Below, in pieces: positions 1-12,499 of a stretch of DNA of 64,000 nucleotides. This DNA comes from Sipunculus nudus (taxonomy: Eukaryota > Annelida > Sipuncula > Golfingiida > Sipunculidae). Within the stretch, counting starts at the first letter, position 1; every line of letters starts with the position of its first letter. The DNA lies in NCBI GenBank assembly GCA_026874595.1, contig CM049322.1, positions 46,499,340 through 46,563,339 of the forward strand, in the 5' to 3' direction. The position numbers were made by a program, and so were the translations under genes. Below the pieces are notes generated by a model. The model was not told where the DNA came from, did no database searches, and saw only the letters and a program-made list of their open reading frames with translations.

Positions 1-37
1 TCATAAATCTGAATATTAACGATAAAAAGATATATAC

Positions 38-599
38 CTTTAGCCAGGAATAGAAATCCGCTTTTCTTGCCCGAAGAAGCAGTGTAGGAAAAATTCTTTG
101 GCGATTCAAAATATTTTGGAAAGTCAATACATGTCAAATTTCTCCCGTTTTTAGCAAATTCAACATTCTTACAACTAATCTTTAAGAACTCCACTTTGTT
201 ACACGATTCTAATTTGATGCTGAAGTTGCATCTTCTCTCCTGTTGACTGTCTGTCACATAGGTCATACTCAAAAGTGCATACTCCTTATTCGTTTGGAAT
301 ATCAAAGTTTCATTGGGACACCCTTCATAACCAAAGGCTTCATCAACACACGTAACATTTACAAACAGCCTCAAATTGTTCTCGTACCAAGGTACATCCC
401 TCTCCTCAAATTTACTCTGAACCCCTCTTTCCTGTATGGAACAATTGGCATCGAATTTACATTTCTCGTTGAGAAACTGAAGTTCTGTTGTCAGGATTGC
501 ACTGCTGTCCTCTTTAGAAACGTTTGTGATAACAATTTTTTCCGTGATCTTTACATTCAGCAGAGAAGCCACCGTATCGTTGTAATGAGTGACATAATC
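38..599 (-). pseudogene. Ectodomain exon 2 of left family member, frameshifted
   Basis: On the minus strand this is an AG/GT-bounded exon, with acceptor AG at 600-601 and donor GTATAT at 32-37. It is clearly homologous to the exons at 24429-24988, 44074-44634 and 54686-55246. It encodes a Cys-rich SUEL-lectin-like first half (motifs NEKCKFDANCSI and LFVNVTC) and a second half ending in GFLFLAKG, with several N-x-S/T glycosylation sites. The entry is in phase 1, as in the other copies. One extra base in a homopolymer (six T at 536-541 on the plus strand, five in units 1 and 2) shifts the frame about 15 codons into the exon. Downstream of that the frame is open to the donor, and it keeps the CPNET segment that is broken in units 1 and 2. 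It is therefore either a young pseudogene or an intact gene with a one-base homopolymer error. Later exons would lie left of the window. Confidence 0.7.
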
Positions 600-891
600 C
601 TTGAATACAAAAGGCAGCTGTTATATTGAAATTAGTATACAGTACAATAGCAAACAGAGTACACAGTCGAAAAGAAAATCAGTTTTAACATCTTCATTAT
701 TCTTTTAAGATTATTCAGTAAGGTTATATGTATCATCACTTATTATTTAAATTATACTTTTTAAGATATTGTATAATTTAAGGTTAACACAATTAATTTA
801 TCTCATTCACAATTGTGCTTGAGCCCATTGGTACATTTGTGTAGGTAAATTGCATTAAATACCATAAATATGGGATGTAACAGCTCTTAAC

Positions 892-946
892 CCTCTGGTA
901 AGCATAGGACGACGAAAAATATTTCTATCACTGAATATATCTACAT
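892..946 (-). pseudogene. Degenerate signal-peptide exon 1b of left family member
   Basis: This 55-nt segment aligns with the signal-peptide exons at 24087-24141 and 1415-1469. Here the codon after the ATG is TAG, and the donor reads GTTAAG instead of GTAAGG. The hydrophobic core SVIEIFFVVLCLPE is still recognisable. With a stop at codon 2 and a weak donor it is probably dead. The upstream exon at 1415-1469 could supply the signal peptide instead. Confidence 0.6.
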
Positions 947-1093
947 GTTACAACATCAACATAGTTAATATATTATTGTATCCGATGCCTGCTTGCAGCT
1001 GAAATGAACTGTGTTTAATAGCAGGCGCATTACACGCACTGCACTGATAAGGGTCATGACGGATGTGAGTCCTGCTGCACTTATATACAGTGT

Positions 1094-1096
<3 letters not shown>

Positions 1097-1148
<52 letters not shown>
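1097..1148. repeat. (TA)n microsatellite at promoter position of exon 1b
   Basis: About 26 TA units. On the minus strand the tract runs straight into AAACACACTGTATATAAGTGC, which matches the TATA-box region upstream of the unit 1 and unit 2 genes. Confidence 0.9.
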
Positions 1149-1149
<1 letters not shown>

Positions 1150-1414
1150 TAACTGCTGTGAGTTATAGCGTATGGCCTTTTTCAAAATACTAATAAAGGA
1201 TTTAACATTTTTATTATTCTTTTAATATTATTCAGTTATATTAAATGCATCATCACTTATTCTTTCCAACACATTTTAAATATGCTATCTTTTAACATGC
1301 TGTGGGTTAACATAATCAGTATGTCTAGTTCACTATTGTACTCTGGCCCATTGTTACATATGTTTAGGTTCCCTGCATTAATTGAAATAAATAGGTGATG
1401 TAACAGCCCCTTAC

Positions 1415-1469
1415 CTTCTGGTGAACACAAACTCAAGAAAAATATCTTTATCATTGAATATGTCCACAT
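1415..1469 (-). CDS. Signal-peptide exon 1a of left family member
   Basis: Minus-strand exon of 55 nt starting at an ATG (1469) and ending in phase 1 before a GTAAGG donor (1409-1414). It encodes MWTYSMIKIFFLSLCSPE plus the first base of a Gly codon. Length, phase and hydrophobic core match the first exons at 24087-24141, 43732-43786 and 54225-54279. It can splice in frame to the acceptor at 600-601, with an intron of about 815 nt that skips the degenerate exon 1b. Membrane insertion and cleavage are inferred from the hydrophobic stretch only. Confidence 0.55.
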
Positions 1470-1627
1470 GTTGATATCCTCGACACAGTAAAGATAATAC
1501 TGCATCCACTGCCTGCTTGCAGCTGAGCTGAATTGTGTGTAATGAAAGGCTCATTACACGTACTGTATTGATAAGGGTCCAGACGGATGTGGATTTCTAC
1601 ACATGTTACTTAATATAGAAGTAAATA

Positions 1628-1630
<3 letters not shown>

Positions 1631-1687
<57 letters not shown>
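1631..1687. repeat. (TA)n microsatellite at promoter position of exon 1a
   Basis: About 28 TA units lie upstream (minus strand) of the leader of exon 1a, in the same relative position as the tract at 1097-1148. Confidence 0.9.
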
Positions 1688-1688
<1 letters not shown>

Positions 1689-1749
1689 CCTTGATAACAT
1701 AACTGCTGGTATGTATAGCTGATGGCATTTTACCACAAGAAACATCCCA

Positions 1750-3340
1750 TATATATACTTACTTTCTCTCAGTCCTTCTAATCCTTTTTTTAACATTTAG
1801 GATCACAATGTTTTATATATCATAATATTTTTATAACTATGACAGCAGCATCGCGGTAAGGCACATCATCCTTTCTGTGGTCGAAAAGTAAAAACAAAAA
1901 ATAGCCAAGTAGATCAGACAAACGATTCAAGCTCAGAAACGTCTTTTAAGTCAAGCATTTTTGTGCCAAAAGAGAATAAGGAACGGATAAAATTATATCA
2001 GGAAATTCTTAGTGCTCATGCTCATTTCAGCACCTTAAATCCTATGTTAGAATCAGAGAAACCATTATGTGACTAACACCTTAGCTGGAAATTTAAGATG
2101 CCCGGACAAGCAATTTAATATTAAAATAAAACTGAATGATATAACTCATTACATTTAACCAAACACATGGCAGCTGGAATCATGAATAAAAAATAAGGTG
2201 TGCAACTGAAACTTTGAAAATAGCGGAAAATGAATTTAAATTTATGATTCCTCTTTGTAAAGATCGTGTACACGGCCTTGGCCTTTTATAAAACTTTGTT
2301 TTTGTTTTGTTGAATTGATATAAACGAATAAATATTTTGCTTATGTTCACCTTCAATCGTGTTCTATCAAAATTGTGCCGGTACTATTTTCTTAATTTTA
2401 ACGAAAACAAAGGAACCGATAAGTAGTTTATATTATTATATTTCCTCTTAATTTAATTAAAAAAATAATGTAATTTGAAAAAAAAAAAATAAACAGATGA
2501 AGGTGTATCAATGACGTGGGATCATGTTACGATTATAGATTGCTTAAAAGAAGGCTTGGTTCAGACATCGTGCAAACTAATAAAACTAACATGCTTATTT
2601 ATTTTATATGGACTTTGCAATTAGCTGTTACAGCAAACATGACTCTGCCTAGTATTTATCCAGGGAATGACATATATATATATATTTATATATATATATA
2701 TAGTTTGTGACTTTTAACAAGTTAACCCTAAAAAATATTTTAGAAATATTAAATTGTAGATTTTTCAAAAATCGTTGTAAAAGCCACCGTTAGGATTTTT
2801 GCTGATTTAATTTGCATATAACCGACTTACGGGGGACCGAATACTATCGGTGGACCGAACAGTGGTCCCCCGATAGTATTTTCGCAAAATTCACAATATC
2901 TGTTAATTATTCTGCAAAAGTCCTTGGTAATTAAGTTTCAGAAGACAACTTGCAACAACTTACAGTTGTTTCCTCCTTTTTATGATAATTTTTATTTGTT
3001 TCCACTGGTCCCACTCTCTTTGTGATATTTTCCATGTGACCATATTTACTATATTATTAAACTGATAGATAGGTTAATTTTTTGACTGTTGACGAGTAAC
3101 TTACCTAAAAATACAGAGAACAGTAAATATACGATTTTTTTGTAAGGTTAAAGTTCAAGCAGCGTTCGCATAATTGCTATTTTTATTTGTATATAACCGA
3201 CTATAGGGAGACCGCCGACTGAGAAACTGTGATAAATTGTATCGATTTTTATTTTTAAGAAGCCCGACACTTCTTGCGACCACAATATTTCAAATTCTTC
3301 TGGTCCATTTAGTTTGTAATTTCATATGTTTACTGAATCA
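1750..3340. other. Gene-free AT-rich sequence
   Basis: No supported gene. It contains a short (TA)n tract at 2671-2701 and an inverted pair of GGTCCCCCGATAGT-like motifs at about 2829-2880. The same motif recurs near 15210-15800. Confidence 0.6.
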
Positions 3341-4024
3341 GTAAGAGGCAAGATCTGATTAGATTTTGAGAGTTGTCTCTACAGCTTAATTATGCTAATT
3401 AGCTTAACGAGCAGTTTTCTTTGCGATCGCGCTTTCGACATGACCGTAAATGTGATGTGTACAATACTTTTTTTAGATACCTTGAGAGTACCCCTCTGAG
3501 TTGATTAACTTTTGGGGTCAATCTGTGCATATTAAGTAGGTCATTTGCATAATTATGTAAATCAGCCATGTGTAAATATTTTATTTTACCAAATTCTCAA
3601 ATCTATCCATTACATGTTTGAACATGTAGCACTTTTTCATTGAGGACCAGATTCTAATGAAAACTAATGAACTCATTTGCGTATGTATGACTAATTTGCT
3701 TAAGTTTACCTTTTTTGCGTATTAATTACCTTTCCACATGTATTATCTTGCCACGTTGATAAGTCAAGTTCTGCAGGGCCAATCAGGCGGTAACTTCATA
3801 CGTGTACTTATACCAAGTAAGAGGCAAGACCTGATTAGATTCCAAGAGTTGTCTCTACAGCTTAATTATTTTAATTAGCTTAACGCGCAGTTTTCTTTGC
3901 GCTCATGCTTGAGACATAACCATATATGTGATTTGTACCAAACTATGTAAATACCTTGAGAGTACCGTTCTTACTAGTTGATTAACTTTTGGATCAATCT
4001 GTGCATGTAAATCAGGTCATTTCC
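3341..4024 (+). repeat. Two diverged direct repeats, spacing about 476 bp
   Basis: The segment starting at 3341 (GTAAGAGGCAAGATCTGATT) recurs at 3817. Shared blocks follow in order: GAGTTGTCTCTACAGCTTAA, CAGTTTTCTTTGCG, ACCTTGAGAGTACC and TTGATTAACTTTTGG. The match fades near 3552 and 4024. No reading frame is conserved between the copies, so it is probably an old non-coding repeat. Confidence 0.65.
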
Positions 4025-4029
4025 TTAAA

Positions 4030-6815
4030 GATGCAAATATTCAGATTTAATTAAAAAAAAATCACTACATTGACGGAACACTCCTGCACACCATATATGT
4101 CAGTACTTTTCATCAAATCACAGTAACTGGTGTACTACAGACATATTACAACTACCTGGACCCACTGCTCAATAAGCTTTAACAGTCCATCTTCAGCTCA
4201 TATTATACATCATCTGATGACTGCTAGTTCTATCATTATGCCTACAGCTTCAGTTTCACAGGTTAGTTCTTAATATTGTTAATACTAAACTGAGTTCAGA
4301 AATGCTTGCATGCTGGACTGGATTAATCACATTTATGCAGCTTTTGGTTAACCTACAACTGACCATATTTCCCATATAGTTTGTAAGGATATAATTAAAC
4401 GTACCCATTGTCTCTTAGCAATTTTTAAACTTATGAGCAGATTACTGTTTCCTGACTCTCTGCAGGGGAAGCTTGAGATTGCTTGCAAATTCAAATATAT
4501 TTAGTTTGTTTTTGTTTTTATTTTGCAATAAAGTATGTATTTAACACTTTTATACGCCCATCTCATAGACGGGTCGTATGACGGTATCAGCAGTGTCTGT
4601 CCGTCCGATATCTGCGTGATAAGTCTGGAGAGAGTTAATTGGATATTTATTAAATAACAGATTGACTTTAAAAATGTCTCTATAAACTAATTACTACTCA
4701 AAGATTCCTTGCCGTACCTCGACAGTTCACGCTCATAGATACAACGATCTTGGTACGTCTATATGAGCAAATATGAGCAAATATGAGCAAATATGAGCCT
4801 TATTTAAGGAAGAAAAATATGTCAAATTGCAAATAAAATTCTAAAAGAATCATGGCATCGTGATGAGTGAAAGTCGAACAACAATGATGGGCTTTTTTTG
4901 GAAGGGTTAGATCATCATTATTTCATTAAATGTCTGGGGGTATTTCGCCGATACATATACGCGTGTTGAGGCTGCCGATTATCAACACCATCCTTATATA
5001 TTTTTTCCTATGTTCATTTTTGGTGGATAAATCAAGGGCAAAATGTGATGCATGTGTTACTAAATAAAAACACTTTCTAGCAAATAAAAGGCTCTAATAC
5101 ACAACATACTTCGTTTCAATATGCTGCCTATGACGGTGTTTCCTATCATTTGAAAAAAAGTAATCCTAGAAAATTAACATTTCGCATTTAAAAGGTTCTA
5201 ATCAAAATGATATTATAAAGCTATGACACTGTGTTAATCTGATTTCTGGAATGGTTTGTTCATCGTTGCCAGGTGATTTAGTCATATCACGCTTGTGGTG
5301 GTGGCACTATATATTGCAAGTTTATCTGAGCACATGTTTTTTCTTTTTCTTTTTTTTCTTATAAATACATCTACATGTGCGGATTGGGCCCATTTACGTT
5401 AAGCGAACGTTCAGCTAGAACAACATGCATCCTCTAAAAATTAAAAGACAAAAGTGAAATTGTCAGAAAATATGCCCATAGCTAGCTCTGCCATAATATT
5501 TTGACCAATCTGTAAATTTATGTGTTTGCATGTATACATTAATATTTATGTATTATATGTACATAAATGCATACATGTATTGTATCTACAGATTGGTATT
5601 TGGCACAACGACAGTCAAACAAGTATATCCCTGTTCTGTGGATAATTAAACAACAATAAAGTAAAAATATGTAATGACATTCAACGAAAGTAATTATTCA
5701 TATGCAAGTATCTCTAAGATGTCATCATTCGTTGATTTTAGTTCATCATTAATATTAAATATCACTTTTACGGGAAACAAGTTTGGTTCGGGATATTTGA
5801 TAAAATGATATGTAAGATTCATTGTGACATGGAAAAAAGTTTCGAATTTGTATCCAGTAACTGAAGAATATTAGATAAGAAGATATTATTGATCTGATAA
5901 TATCAAACATTAAATAACAGAAACTGACTATGTAAAAGAATCTCACTATGTCAGATTTATGCATATCCGCACCACATACATAGATGTGCCGCCCTCTCGT
6001 CATAAATATATTTATTCTATGTATAAATGTATATTTTCAAATATTTTATGCCCTAATAAGCGCCCTACCACCACCCCCAACCCCACATCTGACAACTTCC
6101 AATGTGCGTTACGATCCTCTAATTTAACACTGCGGCTTGTGAACACGAGTTTGACTTCACAGCACATTCAGGACAATTCAGAAAAAAAAACAACGAACTT
6201 TTAGCGATGGTTGTGTGAAGTTTTGAAAAATAATAACTTATCCAAGTGATACCGATTTGCAGACGATTTTATTTTGTGTTGTATGAGAGAATTGTATGAA
6301 TGACTGCAGTTCGAGATTTCATTTGCAGGTGAAGAGGAAAAATAAGGATGGTAATAAATGAACTCTTTAATAAAGTCACCGCCTAATAAGGTAGTAGAAT
6401 ATATAAAATGTTCATATAAAAGTATGTAAAACAGTATTTATTTGAAAGATGAAAAAAATATAATACGGGACGTCGGTACCCCAAATATATCAGTCACCTT
6501 GCGCAAATACCTTTGACAGCTGAGCCGATGTATGACATGGAATGGCATCGCCAATAATTGTCCTTTTTGTCCTTCATTTTGCATGATATTACATGCAAAA
6601 ATTTAAAAAAAAAGCTGAAATACTGGCCCTCAGACTCCAGCGTATTATATTAACTTCAGTGCGTATACGCACCAAATCCGGGGTTTTGTTTTAAAATTGT
6701 GAGAAAATTCGTCATATTTATATGCCGCGGAAACACGGTCCCTTTCTTGAACTTTGTTGACCCGTTGTAATACATTCATTTCTTAACTTAGTCCAATAAT
6801 ACAAGCTTGACAAAC
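4030..6815. other. Gene-free sequence with dispersed-repeat fragments
   Basis: No supported gene. A stretch near 4552-4605 (CGCCCATCTCATAGACGGG with CTGTCCGTCCG downstream) has an imperfect inverted repeat and looks like a dispersed repeat end. A fourfold ATATGAGCAA repeat lies near 4761-4797. An AATAAGCGCCC motif near 6055 echoes, inverted, the G-tract repeat at 8219-8255. Confidence 0.4.
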
Positions 6816-7275
6816 ATTGAATTTCGCGTCACCTGAGGAAAGGCCCCTTCATATTAATAATTATAACGCGCTACTTACTGTCTTGTAATCGAAGTGCCAT
6901 GTGCGAGTCCCCGGGTATGTCAGTATGCAAGCCAGCTGAGAGCGTCCGCATTCACTGGACTCGTGAAAATTTTCGCGGTAAATACGGCACCATATGAAAA
7001 AACATCCTGGTTTTAATATGCATACTACGTGCTACTGGATGGCATTGAATTTCGCGTCACCTGAGGAAAGGCCCCTTCATATTAATAATTATAACGCGCT
7101 ACTTACTGTCTTGTAATCGAAGTGCCATGTGCGAGTCCCCGGGTATGTCAGTATGCAAGCCAGCTGAGAGCGTCCGCATTCACTGGACTCGTGAACATTT
7201 TACGCGGTAAATACGGCACCATATGAAAAAACATCCTTGTTTTAATATGCATATTACGTGCTACTGGATGGCATT
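6816..7275 (+). repeat. 228-bp tandem repeat with tRNA-Thr-like segment
   Basis: Two near-identical 228-bp copies sit head to tail (6816-7043 and 7044-7275), each running from ATTGAATTTCGCG to CTACTGGATGGCATT. Each contains a tRNA-like stretch: TAACGCGCT, then CTGTCTTGTAATCG (an anticodon-loop-like CTTGTAA with TGT), then GTGCGAGTCCCCGG resembling a B box. This suggests a tRNA-Thr-derived SINE fragment rather than a working tRNA gene, because the acceptor stem cannot be closed. The left breakpoint of the 19.8-kb duplication falls inside the first copy, and the second copy is repeated at the start of unit 2 (from about 26850). Confidence 0.55.
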
Positions 7276-8218
7276 AAGCCAAGTAGGCAAGTTCCCAGCA
7301 TCCATTGTGCGAGCGCTGTATACACACGAATAAACCCAGGGCTCTGGGATCTTGAGTACATGGGTAAGCCCAGCACGCTGTCAGCGGCATCGGCAATTAT
7401 ATCACTGCATACATGTTTCACGTGAATTGCCAAGATATTTTTGGCAGAAAATACATTAAAACTTATATATTTTCAGGAGTGGGAATTCCGTATCGGTCTG
7501 TCAGTTCCGCGATTCCGTCCGTAAGGCTTTCATATATTATGTTAAAAATCGTTGTGTCAATGCGGCAAAAGCAAACATTTTCTCACCAATTATTCAACAA
7601 TGTGCACATGTAAATTTGATGTATAAACGATAAATTCAAACAAAAACAAAGCATTATAATGTTCTATATTGAGTGTATATTACCAACATACGGACATGAT
7701 CACCGATATTGACAGCGTCCAGTTCGACCGACGTTATAATGCCGATTGCCGTAAATTATCCTTGGCGGCCCTGAGGACGCTGAAAAAAAACTTGTACCCG
7801 TATATAAGACGACCGCCCTTCTTTGCCAAATATTTTAGGATAAAATTTATCGTCCTGTACACGAGCAAATACGGTAGGTATATATATTTCATTGCATAAT
7901 ACATCATCATACGTACCTGAATTCAGGTCCCCCGATCAGCATGGCCACCTGCAGGGTCGGCCTTCACGGACACAGTCACGGACACAGTCAATATTATCTA
8001 TGACACACTTGACCACTGATTATGTTGTGTGTAACTAATATTATCATTATATTAGATGATAAAGCCTAACGGAGATGGAATAAAAACTGGCGGTAACTTT
8101 AAAGCTTGGCGGGGAGAAATGAAAGCATTACGTTGCCACATGTTATATTGGTTAGGGAGAAAAGTGAGGTTAGGATGGCTCATCCCTTAGTTTTCTTAAA
8201 GTGATCTCCCAAATCCGC

Positions 8219-8241
8219 GGGGGGGGGGGGGGGGGGGGGGG
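8219..8241. repeat. Poly-G tract (23 G)
   Basis: Homopolymer followed by CGCTTATTACGTAAAATACGG. The equivalent tract in unit 2 (27989-28006) has 18 G. A C-rich/CA-rich tract (about 8751-8785; 28517-28550) also differs in length between units. Confidence 0.9.
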
Positions 8242-9170
8242 CGCTTATTACGTAAAATACGGTATTAGCAATTTGGAAAGAAGAGCTGTCTTAACTTACT
8301 CTCGAAGGGCGTGGACGGATTATTCATTTCCTCGAACTTCAGTCGTGAACTCTGTGAATGCGTGAACTCAGTACCTGTCACTCTAATAGTCTCCTGCTGC
8401 GTCACGTAAATTAATACCTGTATGCAACATCCCCGGTGTTTATTTCATCTTGTCGCCTATAATCACATCTTCTGGTACGGTAATTTTTGCAAAGAGCATC
8501 GGCCAGATAAGTCATTCAATCAGTCTTTACTCAATTTATGAATAAATCAGATCTTGATTAAACCATACTAAACCGAAGAGGGTATAGGAAAGTTAAGATT
8601 ATTTTATACAATGACACTGACCCATCTTCCACGTACCATAATCATCTTGTAAAAATGTCTATTTTGGGCAACAAAATGCACCCAAAAGGTCATGTTTATA
8701 TGTCTGACGAAAAGCTCGATCATGGGGTTAATGTTTTACGCGATATGTAACACCCCCCCCCCCCACACACACACACCACCACCATTCAACAAAATTCTCC
8801 TTATAACACCGCCTTTTGGTTAACACCCAAATACCCCATGGATAAAATCCTCCCAACCTTATTTTTAAAAGGGGCAAATAATATTCACTTAACATTATTT
8901 TATATTATTCCGAATAAATGACTGAATCTTGATATATGTGATCATGAACTTCAGGGTTATAAATTAATTAACTATAGACGACAAATGGATGGATTTCGTC
9001 ATAACTGAATGTGAACTATGAAATTAAACACTTGCCTGTTTGCACGTCTAACTTGTATGTATTAATAATTAGGGCCCCGCTTGACAAGTGGTGCCCTATA
9101 GTGATCAACGTGTTAGTCCATCCTACCGTCTTTCCGTCCTTCCGTACTTCCTTCCTTCCGCCAGTGACAC

Positions 9171-9620
9171 TTTCTTTCGCGCGCGATAACTCAACAATAA
9201 CAAACTTCAGCTTTCCAAAATTCACAGGGATGATTGGTACATAAGAGGGCTCAAGACCTGTTGAATTACAGACCTGTCAGAATTCTAATATGGCCGCCAC
9301 AGCCCAATCGCTGATTTTCTTTCGCGTGCGATAACTCAACAACAGCATACTTCAGCTTTCCTAAATTCACAGGGTTGATTGGTACATACAAGGGATCCAG
9401 ACCTGTAGAATTACAGACCTGTCGGAATTCCAATATGGCCCCCACAGCCCAATCACTGATATTCTTTCGTGCGCGATAACTCAAAAACAACATACTTCAG
9501 CTTTCCCAAATTCACAAGGATGATTGGTACCTATGAGGATAATATCTCTATCGAATAACAGGTCTGTCTGAATTCCAATATGGCGACCAGAGCACAAAGG
9601 GTAATTTTCTTTGGCACCTG
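9171..9620 (+). repeat. About 145-bp minisatellite, three units plus a partial fourth (unit 1)
   Basis: Units start at TTTCTTTCGCGCGCGATAAC (9171), 9316 and 9460, with a decayed fourth at 9606. Each includes ACTTCAGCTTTCC, AAATTCACAGGG, TGATTGGTAC, GACCTGTNGAATTACAGACC and an AATATGGCCGCCACAGCCCAATC-like end. Short open frames on both strands follow this repeat and are not separate genes. Confidence 0.85.
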
Positions 9621-9639
9621 ATATCTCAACAAGAATATG

Positions 9640-12490
9640 CTTGATCTTTATCTTGATTTCTTTTCATGCATCGCGGGTAGTAAATATCCTTGTATTAGAC
9701 CAAGTCAATTTTTTTATAGTGTCTCCCAACTCATACAATCAATAGCAACAACTGATGGGGCTATTTTTTTCTCATGGGGTTTTGTCCGTTTTAGGTCAAA
9801 TGTGATTATAACAAAAGCAAAGGGTCAGTATATGTATAAAGATATTTATTTCAAAGAAAAATCTTCAAACATGGTACCTCAAAATGCTCGGTAGAGTACA
9901 GTAATTCATCACTGCTTGACCAGACGGAATTATACTTCAAATGGATAGACGCATATACCAAAATTAGAGAGCACTCATAGAGCGCATATCCCTGCCAGCG
10001 CCTGGATTTGTATCCTGTTACAGACTTAACCTTAACAGATGAACCATAGAAAATAAGATATTGTTCCTTGACCCATTGCACACCCTTCAACAACATTTCA
10101 GTGAAAATTACAGAAAACCTGTGGAGATATTTACAACAAATACATTTTAGAAGAAAATTGGATGCATATTGGACCGCCTGTCGATTTCATATAACATGTA
10201 TCGTCTCAAGAATATTCCGTTATTTCCAGGATCTCACTCGCGGACAGATACCCTGTTTTGTTTATACCGAAAAAAAGGAAAATGCGCCAGGTCAACGCAT
10301 TTCTTTTATACTTCTATCATTATGACGTCATTGCGGTGACGCCAGTGCTTTTGTTATACATGACATCACCAGAATAAACTTACTTGCAGCTGCTAATGGT
10401 ATATAAAAACCCATTCTGTTTTTTCTATCCTCCCGGCAAGTTCTTAATGAATTTTTAGATATTTTGTGGAATTGTGTTGGCCCACAAGCCAATTTTCCTG
10501 CTGCTCCCTTTATTTGTTTCTTCATTAATTATTTATATATTCCGTGTCAGTTTAATTCAAACGAACGTTTCCAGTTGATGGAAGGTCTCACAAATATGAT
10601 GCTCATTAAAATGACACCATGACTCAATATCCAATTGATCTTTTGTTGTACCATATGCTGAATGTGTAATTAAATTTTCAGAGACTAACTTAAAAAGTTT
10701 CCCTTTAGTGATTGTCGGTTAACATATTTTATCAGCATAATGGAATAAATATGCAGAAATTATAATCAGGCTATATAATATTTGCTAAATAATATTATTT
10801 AAGGACATAATTTTTATATCGTCAATCAATGTATCATTAGAGGCATAATATATTACATTGCAAACAGGGGAACAGAGCTATCATATTTATGACAATTGAA
10901 TTTATATTTACTTGAAATAAATATCACTATCATTTGTTATCACTGGCCACTACCAAAATGATGCGTCTTGTGGGCTCCATACAGGCAGTTTTGAAATAAA
11001 TCGGGTTTTTTATTCAACTCTGTGTAACTGAACTATGATCAATTCCACGCAAACATTTTGGTTTAGAAAATGGTTTGTAAAAAACTCAGGAATTGTGAAG
11101 AATCAATTATACAGATTTTTTTACTGATAAGTTTTAAAATTATAGAAATGTTCAATTATTCATGAAAAATTTATGACATTTGAAATGTTAATGAGTGTTT
11201 ATATTTCAGTGTTAAGTAAACAATAAACTGCACATGAAGGAATGCATGAAAATAGCTTTTAGACTTACAGAAAAATAAATAATGACACATATTATATAAC
11301 ATAGGAGTACTATAATGTGGTGTGCTTGTAACCTATCCCTAGTGTTCATTATCAATACTGTTTCCATTTTCTATACTGCCTACACATGATAGTGCTTTAT
11401 ATTTCAGTAGGTTTTTAAAAAGTTCATAGATTTAGAAATTATATTTAATCCATGCCAAACAAAAGAACTCCTACACACCATTTCTGATTGTTTCGGTACA
11501 TGTGTTCCTATAACTCAAGATTTCTATGACACCTCATATAGCTAGCTACACGTGTGAAGGAGAATTATTGAGCTGCTGTCAGCAGAGGCTGACAATTTAA
11601 GAGGTATTGTATCATTGTGTGTGATTCATTGTATTGCACTGTTACAGTTTCTTGCAAAGAGATATCACTCATTATTCCACAAACAGGCAGGAATACAAAT
11701 AGAAGAGACGCCTTAGTTGTGTTGCAGTAGTTTTTAATGTTGCTAGTTGTACACGTACACACTGACGAACTGAAATCTTATCTAGACATACCCTACCCGA
11801 ATACTAGTACCCAGCAAGCCACTTGACAAGCTGCCCTGGGGCCACCGGCTTACTTTCTGCTGGCTACCAGCTGACCTCACAGGCTGCCGGTTACCAAACC
11901 AAGCATCCTTGTTTACAGCCTGATTCACTACAGACAATAACACTACATTGCTGTACAGTGCAGTGGGAATGCGGTGTTTAACAAGACACAGTAGTCGTTT
12001 AAACTATAATTATGTGGATTTAAACAAGAAACAGTCGTTTGTCATAACCTTTATTCGTTAAAAGTACTACATATATTTAAAAAGTAAGCAGAAGTTTTCC
12101 GTATGTTGTTGATAATATTTATAGTTTTGATTAAAGATTTCAATATTTCGCTTACATTAATTGTCGTAATGAACATATACAGTCGTGTCCACTAGTTGGA
12201 TTCAGCCGACCTGACTCCAGACTGACACACCATGGACAATTATCATAAAATCCCTGACTGACGACCAGACCATTTTCGGGATCACTGAAAAGGGTCGTGT
12301 CAGTTATAGCTTTACCTAATAAAAAATAGGCATATACTAGTATATTAAACCCTCAGTGTTGGATCACTGTGGTGAGGGACCTGTAGCATACGTAATAAAA
12401 GGGTCCCTGAGCCAATATTATTATCTGCAATTTGAGCTTTTTATCCTCTGCATGTTCATTAATACTAGTAATGATAAATGAAGGGTAACG
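9640..12490. other. Gene-free sequence in unit 1 (also 29400-32250 in unit 2)
   Basis: No gene is supported. Several open frames of 65-85 codons occur on both strands, but they lack family resemblance, good splice context or codon-like composition. A GC-richer patch with repeated GCTGCC/CCGGC words lies near 11820-11900 (31582-31660). Confidence 0.5.
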
Positions 12491-12499
12491 AATAAAATT

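Larger units (their letters stand above)
690..1740 (-). repeat. Tandem duplication of promoter + exon 1 + intron start
   Basis: The blocks at about 690-1200 and 1200-1740 align with each other at a spacing near 520 bp. Each has, in minus-strand order, a (TA)n tract, a conserved 5' leader, the 55-nt signal exon, and the start of intron 1 with matching ATTATTCTTTTAA and ATCATCACTTATT tracts. The copies are diverged, so the duplication is not recent. Confidence 0.6.

Noticed and set aside
243-629. 128-codon plus-strand open frame at the left end
   Set aside because: It is the antisense of the lectin-like exon on the minus strand; the same shadow occurs at 24443-24751 and 44088-44429.
965-2710. 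Frames made of alternating Ile and Tyr
   Set aside because: Translations of TA microsatellites.
9011-9493. Several 69-77 codon frames on both strands, repeated in unit 2
   Set aside because: They follow the 145-bp minisatellite; no independent coding support.
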